A stretch of 64,000 nucleotides of DNA from Curtobacterium ammoniigenes NBRC 101786. Lineage in GTDB: Bacteria > Actinomycetota > Actinomycetes > Actinomycetales > Microbacteriaceae. The DNA lies in NCBI RefSeq assembly GCF_001571045.1, contig NZ_BCSV01000001.1, positions 434,001-498,000 of the forward strand, given 5' to 3'. Positions 1 to 8,609 of the stretch are shown piece after piece. Position 1 is the stretch's first letter, and every line of letters begins with the position of its first letter. A program made the position numbers and the translations under genes. Below the pieces are notes generated by a model, which was not told where the DNA came from, ran no database searches, and worked only from the letters and a program-made list of their open reading frames with translations.

Positions 1-2
1 CA

Positions 3-1277
3 CTCATCGGATGCGCCGTCGGTGTGCCACTGATCATCGTCGGGGCGCAGCGGTCAGGAGCAGCGGGTGCCCTCGCCGGCATTGCTGCCACCGAACTCGT
101 CGTGCTCGCCGTGCAATCCGTCGTCGCCGCCATTGCGATCGCTCGTCGCCGTTCCCGGTCGCCTTCGCGCCCGCCGGGCGGCCGCCGGGCGGGCGCCCGC
201 CCTCGCGTCGTCTTCGTCCGCGTCGACGACCCGGAGTACCCGAGGAATGCGCGCCTCCGGGCCGCGGCGGTGGACGCGGGGTGCGAGGTGACCATGCTGG
301 TTCGTTCGCATCACCCGAACGGCGCGCGGCGCCTCCTGACCGATGTGATCAGGATCTGCACCACGCTCCGTAGGTATGACGTGTACGTCGTCGCGGAGTT
401 CTCGCTCCGCTTCGCACCGCTCGTCGGATTCATTGCGCGACTGAACCGCGCGCGCTGCGTCGTGGACTGCTTCGTCCAGAAGGAGGAGACCGTCATCGAC
501 GATCACGCGCTGGCCGGACCGCGGTCGGTCACCGCGCTCCTGGCACGCGCCGAGGATCGGCTTGCCATCGGAGCAGCGCATGTCGTCCTCACCGACACGC
601 AGTTTCGGGCATCGGCAATTCGTCGGCGGGTGGGGACGCGGGCACGGCCGATCGTCATGCCGCTCCCGGTCGGCGCTCCGCCATGGGCGCACCCCGCCGG
701 AACCCCCGCAGATGACACCGGTCAGCACATCCCCGACGGCGCGCAACGACCACTCCGGGTGCTGTTCTACGGCAGCTTCATCCCGCTCCACGGCGTTCCG
801 ACCATCATCGAGGCCGCCGCCCTCGCTGGACCAGCCGTGCACCTCACCCTCCTCGGAGACGTCCGAGAACGCGACACCCGGGCGCGCCTGGTGACCGCCG
901 GGATCGCCGCTCGGTGCACGATCGCTGACCCCGTTCCGGCAGCGTCGCTCGCAGATGTCATCGCGGACCACGACGTGGTGCTCGGGGTATTCGGAACGTC
1001 GGTCAAGGCGAACAGCGTCATCGCGAACAAGGTGTGGCAGGGCCTGGCATGCGGAAAGCCGGTCGTCACCCAGCGCTCACCAGCGCTCGCAGAGATTCGC
1101 GATCTCGTCGCCGATCAACTGATCGAGGTGGCCGCGGGAGACCCGGAAGCCCTCGCAGCTGCGCTCATCAGACTCGTGGCGGCTCGTCCCAATCCTTCAT
1201 GGGGCGCCACCGGAGAGCGGCTGGAACGCTATGTGCGGCGCCAGTTCGAGCCCTTCGCCGCGATCCTCCAGGGGTGA
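3..1277 (+). CDS. Flippase C-terminus fused to GT4-type glycosyltransferase (5' end outside window)
   Basis: The frame is open to the left edge. The first ~50 codons (3-155) encode two hydrophobic helices separated by a short Gly/Ala turn and ending in an Arg-rich stretch, as at the end of Wzx/MurJ-like polysaccharide flippases. After an Arg/Pro/Gly-rich linker a cytosolic glycosyltransferase follows: a Rossmann-like start (RPRVVFVRVDD) and a C-terminal donor-binding half (RVLFYGSF..., then NKVWQGLACGKPVV). No ATG or GTG lies in frame in the linker (about 140-235), so the transferase seems to be translated as part of the longer protein. Role inferred: glycan repeat-unit assembly, possibly coupled to export. 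A separate transferase starting at the GTG at 24 would keep two membrane helices and cannot be excluded. Confidence 0.7.
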   Translation, partial: LIGCAVGVPLIIVGAQRSGAAGALAGIAATELVVLAVQSVVAAIAIARRRSRSPSRPPGGRRAGARPRVVFVRVDDPEYPRNARLRAAAVDAGCEVTMLVRSHHPNGARRLLTDVIRICTTLRRYDVYVVAEFSLRFAPLVGFIARLNRARCVVDCFVQKEETVIDDHALAGPRSVTALLARAEDRLAIGAAHVVLTDTQFRASAIRRRVGTRARPIVMPLPVGAPPWAHPAGTPADDTGQHIPDGAQRPLRVLFYGSFIPLHGVPTIIEAAALAGPAVHLTLLGDVRERDTRARLVTAGIAARCTIADPVPAASLADVIADHDVVLGVFGTSVKANSVIANKVWQGLACGKPVVTQRSPALAEIRDLVADQLIEVAAGDPEALAAALIRLVAARPNPSWGATGERLERYVRRQFEPFAAILQG

Positions 1278-1290
1278 GATGCGCCGTGCG

Positions 1291-1309
1291 CTGACAAGCC
1301 CGTTGTCAG
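1291..1309. terminator. Small inverted repeat after the glycosyltransferase
   Basis: CTGACAA (1291-1297) and TTGTCAG (1303-1309) form a perfect 7-bp stem with a 5-nt loop, 13 nt after the stop codon at 1277. No T-tract follows. It could be a weak terminator or a protein-binding site ahead of the phosphatase gene; the sequence does not decide. Confidence 0.3.
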
Positions 1310-1436
1310 GCGTGCGAATGGTGATCCGGGTGAATGCTCCGTTCGTTGCAGGCCAGTGACGCGGCCCTGCGGATTGTCAGCCGAACACCTGCCCTACGGT
1401 CCGGGACACCGTCAACGGATCCCGAAAGGCACATCG

Positions 1437-1976
1437 ATGATCGACGCTCGTTTCAGCGTGCCGTGGCTTGCGGAGACCTCTTCCGCCGACCGCGAGCGAG
1501 TCCGCCGTGTTCTCGTCGTCTGCACCGCGAACGAGGCGCGCTCTCCGCTCGTCGCCGGCCTCCTCAACCACGCGATTGCGCGCTCTGGGCGTCGCGGCTC
1601 CGCCACCTCCGCCGGGACGCGTGTCCTCGAGCCGGGGCGCCCGATGGCTCCGGTTGCGCGGCGCGTCCTCGCGCGAGCCGGGGTTCCGGTCAGGCCGTTC
1701 CACTCCCGGCAGCTGACCGCTGCAATGATCGGTGACGCCGACCTCGTTCTCGTCGCCGAGGAGGGGCACCGCCGCGTCGTCCTCGATATCGATCCCTCAG
1801 CGGTGCAGCGCACGCATCTGATCCTGGCGTTCGCAGCAGCGGCACCGATGCAGTCGGTGCGATCCCACGAGTGGGAGCTCGAGGACCCCGTCGGCGCACC
1901 GGCCGATCGTCTGCCAGCACTCGAGGCAACTGTCGTGCGTGCGACCCTCCGAATCGCGGAACGGATCGTCGCATGA
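1437..1976 (+). CDS. Low-molecular-weight protein tyrosine phosphatase
   Basis: Removes phosphate from tyrosines; in polysaccharide loci this family acts opposite a BY-kinase to reset capsule/EPS synthesis. The 179-residue product has the phosphate-binding loop CX5R(S) as VCTANEARSP (Cys29, Arg35) and a C-terminal Asp-Pro (Asp150-Pro151) in the place of the general acid. The ATG at 1437 was chosen because GAAAGG lies ~8 nt upstream and the family's first strand (RVLVVC) starts near residue 24; the frame is open further upstream. The end overlaps the next start (ATGA, 1973-1976). The likely partner is the kinase at 4329-5987. Confidence 0.9.
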   Translation: MIDARFSVPWLAETSSADRERVRRVLVVCTANEARSPLVAGLLNHAIARSGRRGSATSAGTRVLEPGRPMAPVARRVLARAGVPVRPFHSRQLTAAMIGDADLVLVAEEGHRRVVLDIDPSAVQRTHLILAFAAAAPMQSVRSHEWELEDPVGAPADRLPALEATVVRATLRIAERIVA

Positions 1977-3406
1977 TCGACGTCGCCGCATCGACCCCGA
2001 CCCGCCCCCGGTCGGTCAGGTCTGACCGGGGCGACGGAGGCATCCTCTTCGCGGTCAGTGCGACCGAAGCGCTGGCGCTGCTCGCCGGCACGTTCGCCTC
2101 CATGCTCATCCGGTTCGGACTCGGGCCGAACGGTGTCGATCTCGGGTTCGTCGACATGGGGTACGCGGCGTTCTCTGTGCTCCTCAGCGCCTGCTGGTTC
2201 GGCCTCATCCAGCTGCTCCGCGCCGACCGTGCGATCGTCCGTCATCTCGGAGAGGGATCCGGCTACACGGACATCACGACGTCGACGATCGTGACCGCGC
2301 TCGCTGTCGCCGTCTATTCCGCCATCACCCAGACCGAGATCTCGCGGGGGTATCTCCTTGCTGCAATCCCGCTCAGCGCAGTCTTGCTCGCGGGCACGCG
2401 CGGCTTCTGGCGCCGGTGGCTCCGCCGACGGCGGCGACAGGGCACGCACTGCGAGCGTGCGGTCCTCGCGGGACCGGAAGAGCGCCTCCCAGCCGTCGAG
2501 GCGCTCATTGCGGCCGATCCGGATGCTGGCATGCGCGTCGGGGAGCGCGTCAGCGTGGTCGGCGACGCCGACGATCATGCGCGCATCGTCCGTGCCGTCG
2601 CGGCCACAGGCGCATCCATTGTCGTCGTCGCAGGCGCGCCGCACGACGACACCGGTATCCGATCGCTGATGTGGGCACTCGAACCGCTCGGCGCTCGCGT
2701 CCTCGTCGTTCCGCACCTCGGACCGATCGCGATGCGCCGGGTCCGGACGGTGCCGGTGAGTGACTCGCCGCTCATCGTTGTGGAGCCGGCGAGGTTCTCG
2801 GGGCGCCGATACGTGTCGAAGCGTGCGTTCGACATCCTTGCCAGCACGGTCGCCCTCGTCGTCCTTGCACCGCTCCTCCTGGTGCTCGCAGCGATCATCA
2901 GGCTCGACTCGCCGGGACCCGCGCTCTACCGGCAGCGCCGGATCGGCCGGAACGGTGCTGCGTTCACGATGCTGAAGTTCCGCTCGATGCGAGTGGATGC
3001 CGACGCGCACCGAGCTGCGCTGCTCCTCGAGAACGATCACCGCGGCGGTCCCATGTTCAAGATGCGCGCAGATCCACGGGTGACGCGCGTGGGTCGGATC
3101 CTCCGGCGGACCTCACTCGACGAGCTGCCGCAACTCATCAATGTGTTCGCCGGGCAGATGAGCCTCGTCGGTCCGCGGCCACCGCTCCCCGAAGAAGTCG
3201 CGGCGTATGCGGATCACGCCAGGCGGCGGCTTCTCACAAAGCCGGGTATTACGGGCCCCTGGCAGATCGGGGGGCGCTCGGACCTCGGGTGGGAGGAGGG
3301 CCTCCTGCTGGATGTGCTGTATGTCGAGAACTGGTCCGTGGCGGGGGACCTCGGCATCCTCCTGCGCACCGTCAAGGCAGTCGTCGACGGACGGGGCGCA
3401 TATTGA
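1973..3406 (+). CDS. Polyprenyl glycosylphosphotransferase (WbaP/CpsE-like, priming enzyme)
   Basis: Transfers a sugar-1-phosphate from a UDP-sugar to undecaprenyl phosphate, the first step of repeat-unit synthesis, at the inner membrane. 477 residues. The N-terminal part has four hydrophobic segments (roughly 25-140) and a CoA-binding-like middle domain. The catalytic bacterial sugar transferase domain starts near 278 ([14 protein letters not shown]) with one helix, then [15 protein letters not shown] and [10 protein letters not shown]...GPRPP (about 380-405), and the family end motif around GITGPWQ and YVENWS. Its ATG overlaps the phosphatase stop, so the two are translationally coupled. 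The donor sugar cannot be read from the sequence. Confidence 0.93.
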   Translation: MIDVAASTPTRPRSVRSDRGDGGILFAVSATEALALLAGTFASMLIRFGLGPNGVDLGFVDMGYAAFSVLLSACWFGLIQLLRADRAIVRHLGEGSGYTDITTSTIVTALAVAVYSAITQTEISRGYLLAAIPLSAVLLAGTRGFWRRWLRRRRRQGTHCERAVLAGPEERLPAVEALIAADPDAGMRVGERVSVVGDADDHARIVRAVAATGASIVVVAGAPHDDTGIRSLMWALEPLGARVLVVPHLGPIAMRRVRTVPVSDSPLIVVEPARFSGRRYVSKRAFDILASTVALVVLAPLLLVLAAIIRLDSPGPALYRQRRIGRNGAAFTMLKFRSMRVDADAHRAALLLENDHRGGPMFKMRADPRVTRVGRILRRTSLDELPQLINVFAGQMSLVGPRPPLPEEVAAYADHARRRLLTKPGITGPWQIGGRSDLGWEEGLLLDVLYVENWSVAGDLGILLRTVKAVVDGRGAY

Positions 3407-4332
3407 TCCCGCGCACGACGCTCACCGTGACGAACGGACGATGCACGGTCGCGGGACACGAGCTGTTCGCGGGAACGATGGACGATGCCGTGGTCGCGAT
3501 CGATGCACTTCGCCGACGCGGCGGTCTGCATCTCGTCGTGACGCTGAACGTCGACCAGATCCTCACCCTCGAACGTGACCCGCAGGCAAACGAGGCGACG
3601 GCGCGTGCGTCGATCCGCACGATCGACGGCGCACCGGTTCTCGCCGTCGCGAAACTGCTCGGCGCGCGGAACGTGCACCGCATCACCGGCGCCGACCTCA
3701 TCGAGGCGGTCTCGCAGTCGGCGGCGGGACGCGGCTGGCGGGTCGCGGTCGTCGGTGGTGCGCCGGGTGTCGCAGAGCACGCAGTGGCGAGGCTTTCGGC
3801 CCGCTCCGGGGCCGACCTGCATGCCGTCGCAGCGCCGCTTTTCGACGACCGCGGGCACGATCCTGCGGATGCCACCATCAGGGCGCTGACCTCGCTGGCT
3901 CCGGACGTTGTCTTCGTCTGCTTCGGCGCGCCAAAGCAGGAGCTGTGGGTCGCGCAGTGGCGCGATCGCCTGCCCCCGGCGGTCTACATCGGCGCAGGCG
4001 CGGCGGTCGACTTCGCGGCCGGCACGCGGCTCCGCGCGCCACGTGTCGTGCAGCGAATCGGTGGGGAATGGCTCTGGCGTCTTGCGCAGGAACCGAGGCG
4101 GCTCGTGTGGCGATATCTCGTGCGGGGGCCCCGCTTCGTGCTGATCGCGGCACGCTCGATCGCGCAGGGGCTGCAGCGAGGAGGCGTTGGTGGGCGCTCG
4201 CGTGAGGAACCGCACGCCCGCCGCGGCCTGTCGGACGACCGACAGGGTGAAGCCGGTCCACGTGCGTCCAGCATTGCCGGGCACGAAGCCCACCGTGGCG
4301 TCCGCGATGCGGAAGCCTCGCGCCCACGATGA
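3403..4332 (+). CDS. WecG/TagA/CpsF-family glycosyltransferase (GT26)
   Basis: 309 residues. Adds the second sugar to a lipid-linked primer in teichoic acid, ECA and EPS pathways. Family features visible: TLNVDQIL near the N-terminus, the GADLIEAV and VAVVGGAPGVAE segments, the VFVCFGAPKQELW signature and YIGAGAAVDF. The TTG at 3403 gives a 4-nt overlap with the preceding stop and has GGACGGGG upstream; a GTG at 3427 is the alternative. The last ~50 residues are Arg/Gly/Glu-rich and unlike the family core. The stop overlaps the next ATG (4329-4332). Confidence 0.9.
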   Translation: MIPRTTLTVTNGRCTVAGHELFAGTMDDAVVAIDALRRRGGLHLVVTLNVDQILTLERDPQANEATARASIRTIDGAPVLAVAKLLGARNVHRITGADLIEAVSQSAAGRGWRVAVVGGAPGVAEHAVARLSARSGADLHAVAAPLFDDRGHDPADATIRALTSLAPDVVFVCFGAPKQELWVAQWRDRLPPAVYIGAGAAVDFAAGTRLRAPRVVQRIGGEWLWRLAQEPRRLVWRYLVRGPRFVLIAARSIAQGLQRGGVGGRSREEPHARRGLSDDRQGEAGPRASSIAGHEAHRGVRDAEASRPR

Positions 4333-5987
4333 CCGCCGATGCGAACAGGAGCGCCGTGCGCGTGAACGATCCCACCTCGACTCGGGCGGATGCGCAGACT
4401 GATGACAGTCGGCGTGGGTACGACCTCCGTGACTACGTGCGGATGCTGCGGAGCTATTGGCTCGGAACCCTGATCTGTCTCCTGCTCGCCGTCACTGCGT
4501 CCGCGGCGTGGACGCTGACGCAACCGCGCGAGTACACGTCGACCGCCTCGGGGGTCGTCCAGGTCGCGACAAGCGGTGATGCAAACCTCTCCTTCGCTGC
4601 GGATCAACTTGCGAAGTCACAAGCGGAGTCGTACGTCGAGCTCGGGAAATCACTCGCTGTTGCTCGGCGCGCGGCTTCGACCGTCGGCGCTCCGGGCTCC
4701 GCCGCCGCCCTCCTCAGCAGCGTCACGGCCACGCTCGCGGACAACACCGCGATCATCACGGTTGATGCGCACGCCGCAACACCGGACCGAGCCGCTGCCC
4801 TGGCAACCGCGTGGATCGACGGCATGGGCAAGCAGATCGAGAGCATGCAGGCGGCGGCCACGGGTGCCAACGGCCTCTCGACCACCAAGTTCGTGCCGCT
4901 CGCGAGCGCAAGCGTCCCGTCCGCACCGTCCTCGCCGAACGTCACCGCAGCAGTCACGGTGGGAACACTCGCAGGCGTGGTGCTCGCGTTCCTCTATCTT
5001 CTCGTGCGGAACACGTTCGACCGACGGATCCGGAGCGCCGACATGCTCGAGCGCGAGACCGGTGTCTCGGTGCTCGGGACCATTCCGTTGCACCCGATGC
5101 TGCTCGGTGAACACCATCTCGTCGCCACGCTGCCGCAAGACGACACACTCGCTCGGCATCGGAACTTCGCGATGCTCGAATCGCTCCGGGAGCTTCGGAC
5201 GAATCTCTCCTATGTCCACGTCGACGCCCCGGCGCGGAGCATCGTCGTCACGAGCGCGCAGCCCGGCGACGGCAAGTCCACGCTCGCGGCGAATCTCGCG
5301 GAGGCGATGGCAGCCTCCACCTCCGGCCGGGTCGTGATCCTCGACTGCGATCTTCGTCGACCGACAATCTCGACGATCTTCGGCGTCAGCGTCGGCGCCG
5401 GGTTGACGGACGTCTTGGCGGGTCGGGCGCGGCTCGCCGACGTCATGCAGCAAACCGACGTCGCGCCGAATCTGTGGGTCATCGGCACCGGACGGATCCC
5501 GCCGAATCCCAGTGAGCTGCTCGGCTCCGAGTCGATGCGGAGCCTCCTGCGGACGCTTGCCGAGCACGCGGTCGTCATCCTCGATGCTCCGCCCGTGCTC
5601 GCTGTCACAGACGCAGCGGTGCTCGCAGCACACACGGACGGCGTGCTCATCACCGTCTCGGCGAAGCGGACCACCGTCGACCTGCTGCGTCGCACGGTCC
5701 AGCTGCTCGGTCGTGGTGGCGGTACGGTGCTCGGCGCTGTGTTGAATCGGGTGCCGATCCGCGGGGCAGATGCCCGTGAATATGGCTACTACGGCGGTGC
5801 CTACTACTACGGCGACGAGGAGCGGGGCGGCGATGATGCGCCGACGCCGGCTGAGCCGGCAGCGCCGCCCAGTGGTGCGGACACGCCGCCGAGGAGCCCG
5901 GTCGCAGCGGGCGCCACCATTGGATTCGCGTCGGAACCGGCGCCGGGGACGACTCGGCGTGGACGGCGCGCTCGCTCGATGCCGTGA
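4329..5987 (+). CDS. Wzz-type chain-length determinant fused to BY-kinase
   Basis: 552 residues. Membrane tyrosine autokinase controlling EPS chain length and export. Two transmembrane helices (about 45-63 and 205-227) flank an extracytoplasmic Wzz domain. The cytosolic kinase has Walker A SAQPGDGKST (309-318), Walker A' VVILDCD (335-341) and Walker B VVILDAPP (415-422). A tyrosine cluster (Tyr485, 487, 488, 492, 493, 494) provides autophosphorylation sites; the remaining tail is Pro/Ala/Gly-rich. Modulator and kinase in one chain is usual for actinobacteria and proteobacteria. The phosphatase at 1437-1976 is the likely antagonist. The GTG start of the next gene overlaps the stop. Confidence 0.95.
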   Translation: MTADANRSAVRVNDPTSTRADAQTDDSRRGYDLRDYVRMLRSYWLGTLICLLLAVTASAAWTLTQPREYTSTASGVVQVATSGDANLSFAADQLAKSQAESYVELGKSLAVARRAASTVGAPGSAAALLSSVTATLADNTAIITVDAHAATPDRAAALATAWIDGMGKQIESMQAAATGANGLSTTKFVPLASASVPSAPSSPNVTAAVTVGTLAGVVLAFLYLLVRNTFDRRIRSADMLERETGVSVLGTIPLHPMLLGEHHLVATLPQDDTLARHRNFAMLESLRELRTNLSYVHVDAPARSIVVTSAQPGDGKSTLAANLAEAMAASTSGRVVILDCDLRRPTISTIFGVSVGAGLTDVLAGRARLADVMQQTDVAPNLWVIGTGRIPPNPSELLGSESMRSLLRTLAEHAVVILDAPPVLAVTDAAVLAAHTDGVLITVSAKRTTVDLLRRTVQLLGRGGGTVLGAVLNRVPIRGADAREYGYYGGAYYYGDEERGGDDAPTPAEPAAPPSGADTPPRSPVAAGATIGFASEPAPGTTRRGRRARSMP

Positions 5988-7036
5988 CCGGAAGCAGGGA
6001 CCGCTGCACGCCGCAGCGCCCAACCACGTCGGAGGCGGCACGAGCGGTCGTGAGTCGTCGCGCGGAGCGAGAACTCCTGTTCGCCCTCATCGCCGATGTG
6101 ACGGCAGGCCTGGACGCCCGGTCGCTCGTGATCAAGGGAATGTCGTCGGTGCAGCACGGTCTCCGCACCGACCGCGCGTCAGCCGATGTCGACATCCTCG
6201 TGGCGACCGCCGACAGCGAGCGTGTGGTGGCCGAGCTGATCGGCCGCGGCTGGTCCGTCCGCCTCGAGGATGAGGACGAGCGCGTGTTCCCACGGCACTC
6301 GGTCACGCTGTACAAGCCGGGGTGGGCGCACGACGTCGACGTGCATCATGCATTCCCTGGGATGGCCCCAGACGCATTCACGGTCTTGTGGGAGGCGCGA
6401 GTCCCGTTCGTCTCGCAGCTCACCCTCCCGCTGCACACGGTCAGTCCGCATCATGCGCTGGTCATCGAGGTGCTGCACGCGTTGCGAAACCCGACGCGTC
6501 GCGAACACCGAGCCTCGCTGGAAGTCCTCGCCCGGCGTGCTGCGGAAGGAACGAATGCGGCGGAGCTCGTCGAAGCGGCGCGTGCGGTGGGCGCCGCCGG
6601 CGCGATCGGGCCGTTCATCCGCGCGGTCTGGGGGCCGAACCTCGCGCCCACGGAGCTCCCGACGAGCGATTGGCTGCTGCGGACGCGCCTCGTGAATCCG
6701 CTGGCGCGACGTCTGTACCTCGTCGCCGCGGCATCCTCGCGCAGGGAGCGGTTGGGGCTGATCCGGACCGCGATCATGCCTCGGCCCTCGACCCTGGTGA
6801 AGTCCTCATTGCGGGAGCGAGTCGGCTGGCTGGAGGTGACGTGGCGCCTCCTCCGTCGCTGGAGACGAGGCATCGTCCAACTGCCCGAGGCTGTCCTCGC
6901 GGTTGCTCGTCTGATGCGCGCCGAGGACCTCTCTTCGCGAAGGGCGGGCGTCACTCCTGCCCTCGAGGCGTTCCGTCAGGGGCAGGAGCAGGCTGACGAG
7001 CACGCCCGCGAACAACCAGACGAAGAGGTCGAATGA
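5984..7036 (+). CDS. Nucleotidyltransferase family protein (NTP_transf_5-like)
   Basis: 350 residues. The N-terminal third shows the family pattern: LVIKG (48-52), then an Arg and the acidic strand motif SADVDILV (66-73), the metal-binding part of the polymerase-beta-like fold; a second acidic strand, HDVDVHHAF, follows. Members occur in exopolysaccharide/exosortase loci and beside HprK-like kinases in some lasso-peptide clusters; the substrate is not established. The GTG at 5984 overlaps the kinase stop (GTGA). The last ~77 codons overlap the opposite-strand ligase (6806-7036), and the extreme C-terminus is Gln/Glu-rich and may be a read-through tail. Specific function unknown. Confidence 0.8.
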   Translation: MTGSRDRCTPQRPTTSEAARAVVSRRAERELLFALIADVTAGLDARSLVIKGMSSVQHGLRTDRASADVDILVATADSERVVAELIGRGWSVRLEDEDERVFPRHSVTLYKPGWAHDVDVHHAFPGMAPDAFTVLWEARVPFVSQLTLPLHTVSPHHALVIEVLHALRNPTRREHRASLEVLARRAAEGTNAAELVEAARAVGAAGAIGPFIRAVWGPNLAPTELPTSDWLLRTRLVNPLARRLYLVAAASSRRERLGLIRTAIMPRPSTLVKSSLRERVGWLEVTWRLLRRWRRGIVQLPEAVLAVARLMRAEDLSSRRAGVTPALEAFRQGQEQADEHAREQPDEEVE

Positions 7037-8170
7037 GAACCCCATCCCAATGATGAAGACCAGGATCGCGATGCCCTGACGATCTCCCCGACCGAGCGCG
7101 ATGACGAAGGCTCCCACGACGACAGCGAGTCCAGCGATTCCCGTCGTTCCGAGGAGGTAGACCCAGAAGTCGTCGACCACCGGGAGTCCGAATGTCAGTG
7201 GGATGAGACCGCTCGTGAACAGCTGGACCTCGCTCCCGAATCCGTGTCCGAACCATGTGTCGAACGGCGGACGCCCGAGGAGCGCGGGCACGCTCTCGAT
7301 CGAGGCGAGGCGGTGGGTCCATGATCCGGACTGGACGAGCGTCTGAATTCGCGCCGAGACGCCGAAGTCCATGATTGCGAGGATTCCGGCGAGCGCGGAC
7401 GCCACGATGACGTTGCGTACCCACGCGCCGAGCCGTCCCCGCACGACCAGGTGAACGAGGATCGCCGCGATGACCGCGGCGATCGCGCTGCGTGTTCCGG
7501 AGAGCACGAGTCCGGCGGCCAGGACTGTGAGCCAGAGGACACGGATGCCTCGACGCAACCGGATGGTGTTCGTCCACGCGATGATCGCAGCGACGCCGAT
7601 GACGAGGCCGAACACGATGGGGTGACCGAGGGTGCCCTGAACTCGGTCGATGGTGCCCGCGAACAGGTGGTTCGTCGGATCCATAGCGCCTCGGTATCCC
7701 CAGAGCGGCTTCGCGCCGGCGACGAGCGTTGCGACGCCGACGACAGTCTCACCGAGCGCAACCCAGAGGATTCCGTGGAATACGAGCCGACGACCGTCAG
7801 GGTCGAGGCGGGCACCGAGCGCTGCGAGGGTGACGCAGAGCCCGGCGTACAGGATGATTCGTGATATCGACGATGAATGGGTGAGGATCACCCCGACGGC
7901 AAGCCAGGTCCAGGCTGCGGTGATCGCCCAGAACGTCCATGACGGTCGACCCGTTCCGACGCTCGGCCGTCGGAGGACCGCTATCGCGGCGATGAACCCG
8001 CTGAACAGGAACGAGCCGACCCAGAGCAGGCGTGGCACGCTGTTGTTTCCGAAGACCGCGAGCACGCCGAGGCACACGAGGACCGCAGCCGGAAGAACAC
8101 GCTGACGGGGGATGACCAGCGCGACGATCGTGCTGATCAACACGGCTGCTGCAAGCGCGAGGACGACCAT
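6806..8170 (-). CDS. O-antigen ligase/polymerase-like membrane protein (Wzy/WaaL type)
   Basis: 454 residues with about eleven hydrophobic helices over residues 1-395, a Wzy_C-like signature region (SGTRSAIAAVIAAILV) and a long extracytoplasmic loop (DTWFGHGFGSEV). This fits the polymerase or ligase that joins lipid-linked repeat units outside the membrane. The ATG at 8170 has AAGGAG 5 nt upstream on the minus strand. The hydrophobic core ends near codon 397; the remaining ~57 codons are polar and overlap the convergent nucleotidyltransferase gene. It is the only minus-strand gene between the kinase and GT2 genes. Confidence 0.88.
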   Translation of the reverse strand: MVVLALAAAVLISTIVALVIPRQRVLPAAVLVCLGVLAVFGNNSVPRLLWVGSFLFSGFIAAIAVLRRPSVGTGRPSWTFWAITAAWTWLAVGVILTHSSSISRIILYAGLCVTLAALGARLDPDGRRLVFHGILWVALGETVVGVATLVAGAKPLWGYRGAMDPTNHLFAGTIDRVQGTLGHPIVFGLVIGVAAIIAWTNTIRLRRGIRVLWLTVLAAGLVLSGTRSAIAAVIAAILVHLVVRGRLGAWVRNVIVASALAGILAIMDFGVSARIQTLVQSGSWTHRLASIESVPALLGRPPFDTWFGHGFGSEVQLFTSGLIPLTFGLPVVDDFWVYLLGTTGIAGLAVVVGAFVIALGRGDRQGIAILVFIIGMGFSFDLFVWLFAGVLVSLLLPLTERLEGRSDARPSRREVLGAHQTSNREDSLGQLDDASSPATEEAPRHLQPADSLPQ

Positions 8171-8609
8171 TGCTCTCCTTACCGGGATCGGATGAGCATG
8201 CGGGCACGCGTCGGTCGGTATCGCGAGGGTCGGTCTGGCACCGGTCGCGGTTGGCCGCTTTTTCACCCGGCGGCTCGTCTGGGTCGCCGCGCCGCATCGG
8301 ACGGCAGGCTGCGAACCCGCCGCCACGCCGCCGCGTCCGGCCGAGGCTGGGCGGCTGACGAACGCCTGCGTGGCCGGGCTGGGCGGCTGACGAACGCCTG
8401 CGTGGCGGGCCGGGCGGTTTTGAGGAACGCCTCCGTGCCCCTGGCCGGGGTGAGCGAGCTGATGAAAGCAGGGCGCGTTCCCGCGACACCTCCGAGCACG
8501 GCATTGGAGGGCGACCGGGAAGGCGGCAGAGTTCCGCTCGATCACACACCACGAGTGGCGGGGTCCGTGCGGAGGATTCCGTGCGATAGGAACGAGGAGG
8601 CGCTCGGCG
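8171..8609. other. 439-nt divergent intergenic region with tandem repeats
   Basis: Lies between the divergent ligase (start 8170) and acyltransferase (start 8610) genes, so it should hold both promoters. No convincing protein is seen on either strand: all frames are Arg/Pro/Ala-rich. The middle holds the 32-bp repeat described separately. A GATAGG resembling a -10 box lies near 8584-8589, followed by GAGGAGG upstream of the acyltransferase start. Confidence 0.6.
8345..8438. repeat. 32-bp tandem repeat, two near-perfect copies and one degenerate copy
   Basis: Unit 1 starts at 8345 and unit 2 at 8377 (period 32); the 30-nt core starting GGCTGGGCGG and ending GCCTGCGTGGC is identical in both. 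A third copy from about 8408 keeps GGGCGG, GAACGCCT and CCGTG but has small insertions and substitutions. It is non-coding in all frames as far as can be judged. Confidence 0.8.

Noticed and set aside
1412-3040. Long minus-strand open frame opposite the phosphatase and sugar transferase
   Set aside because: Arg/Glu/Asp-rich composition typical of the antisense of GC-rich genes; no start signal or family motif, and the plus strand has clear catalytic motifs.
8345-8438. CRISPR-like array
   Set aside because: Units are directly adjacent with no spacers, and no cas gene is present anywhere in the window.
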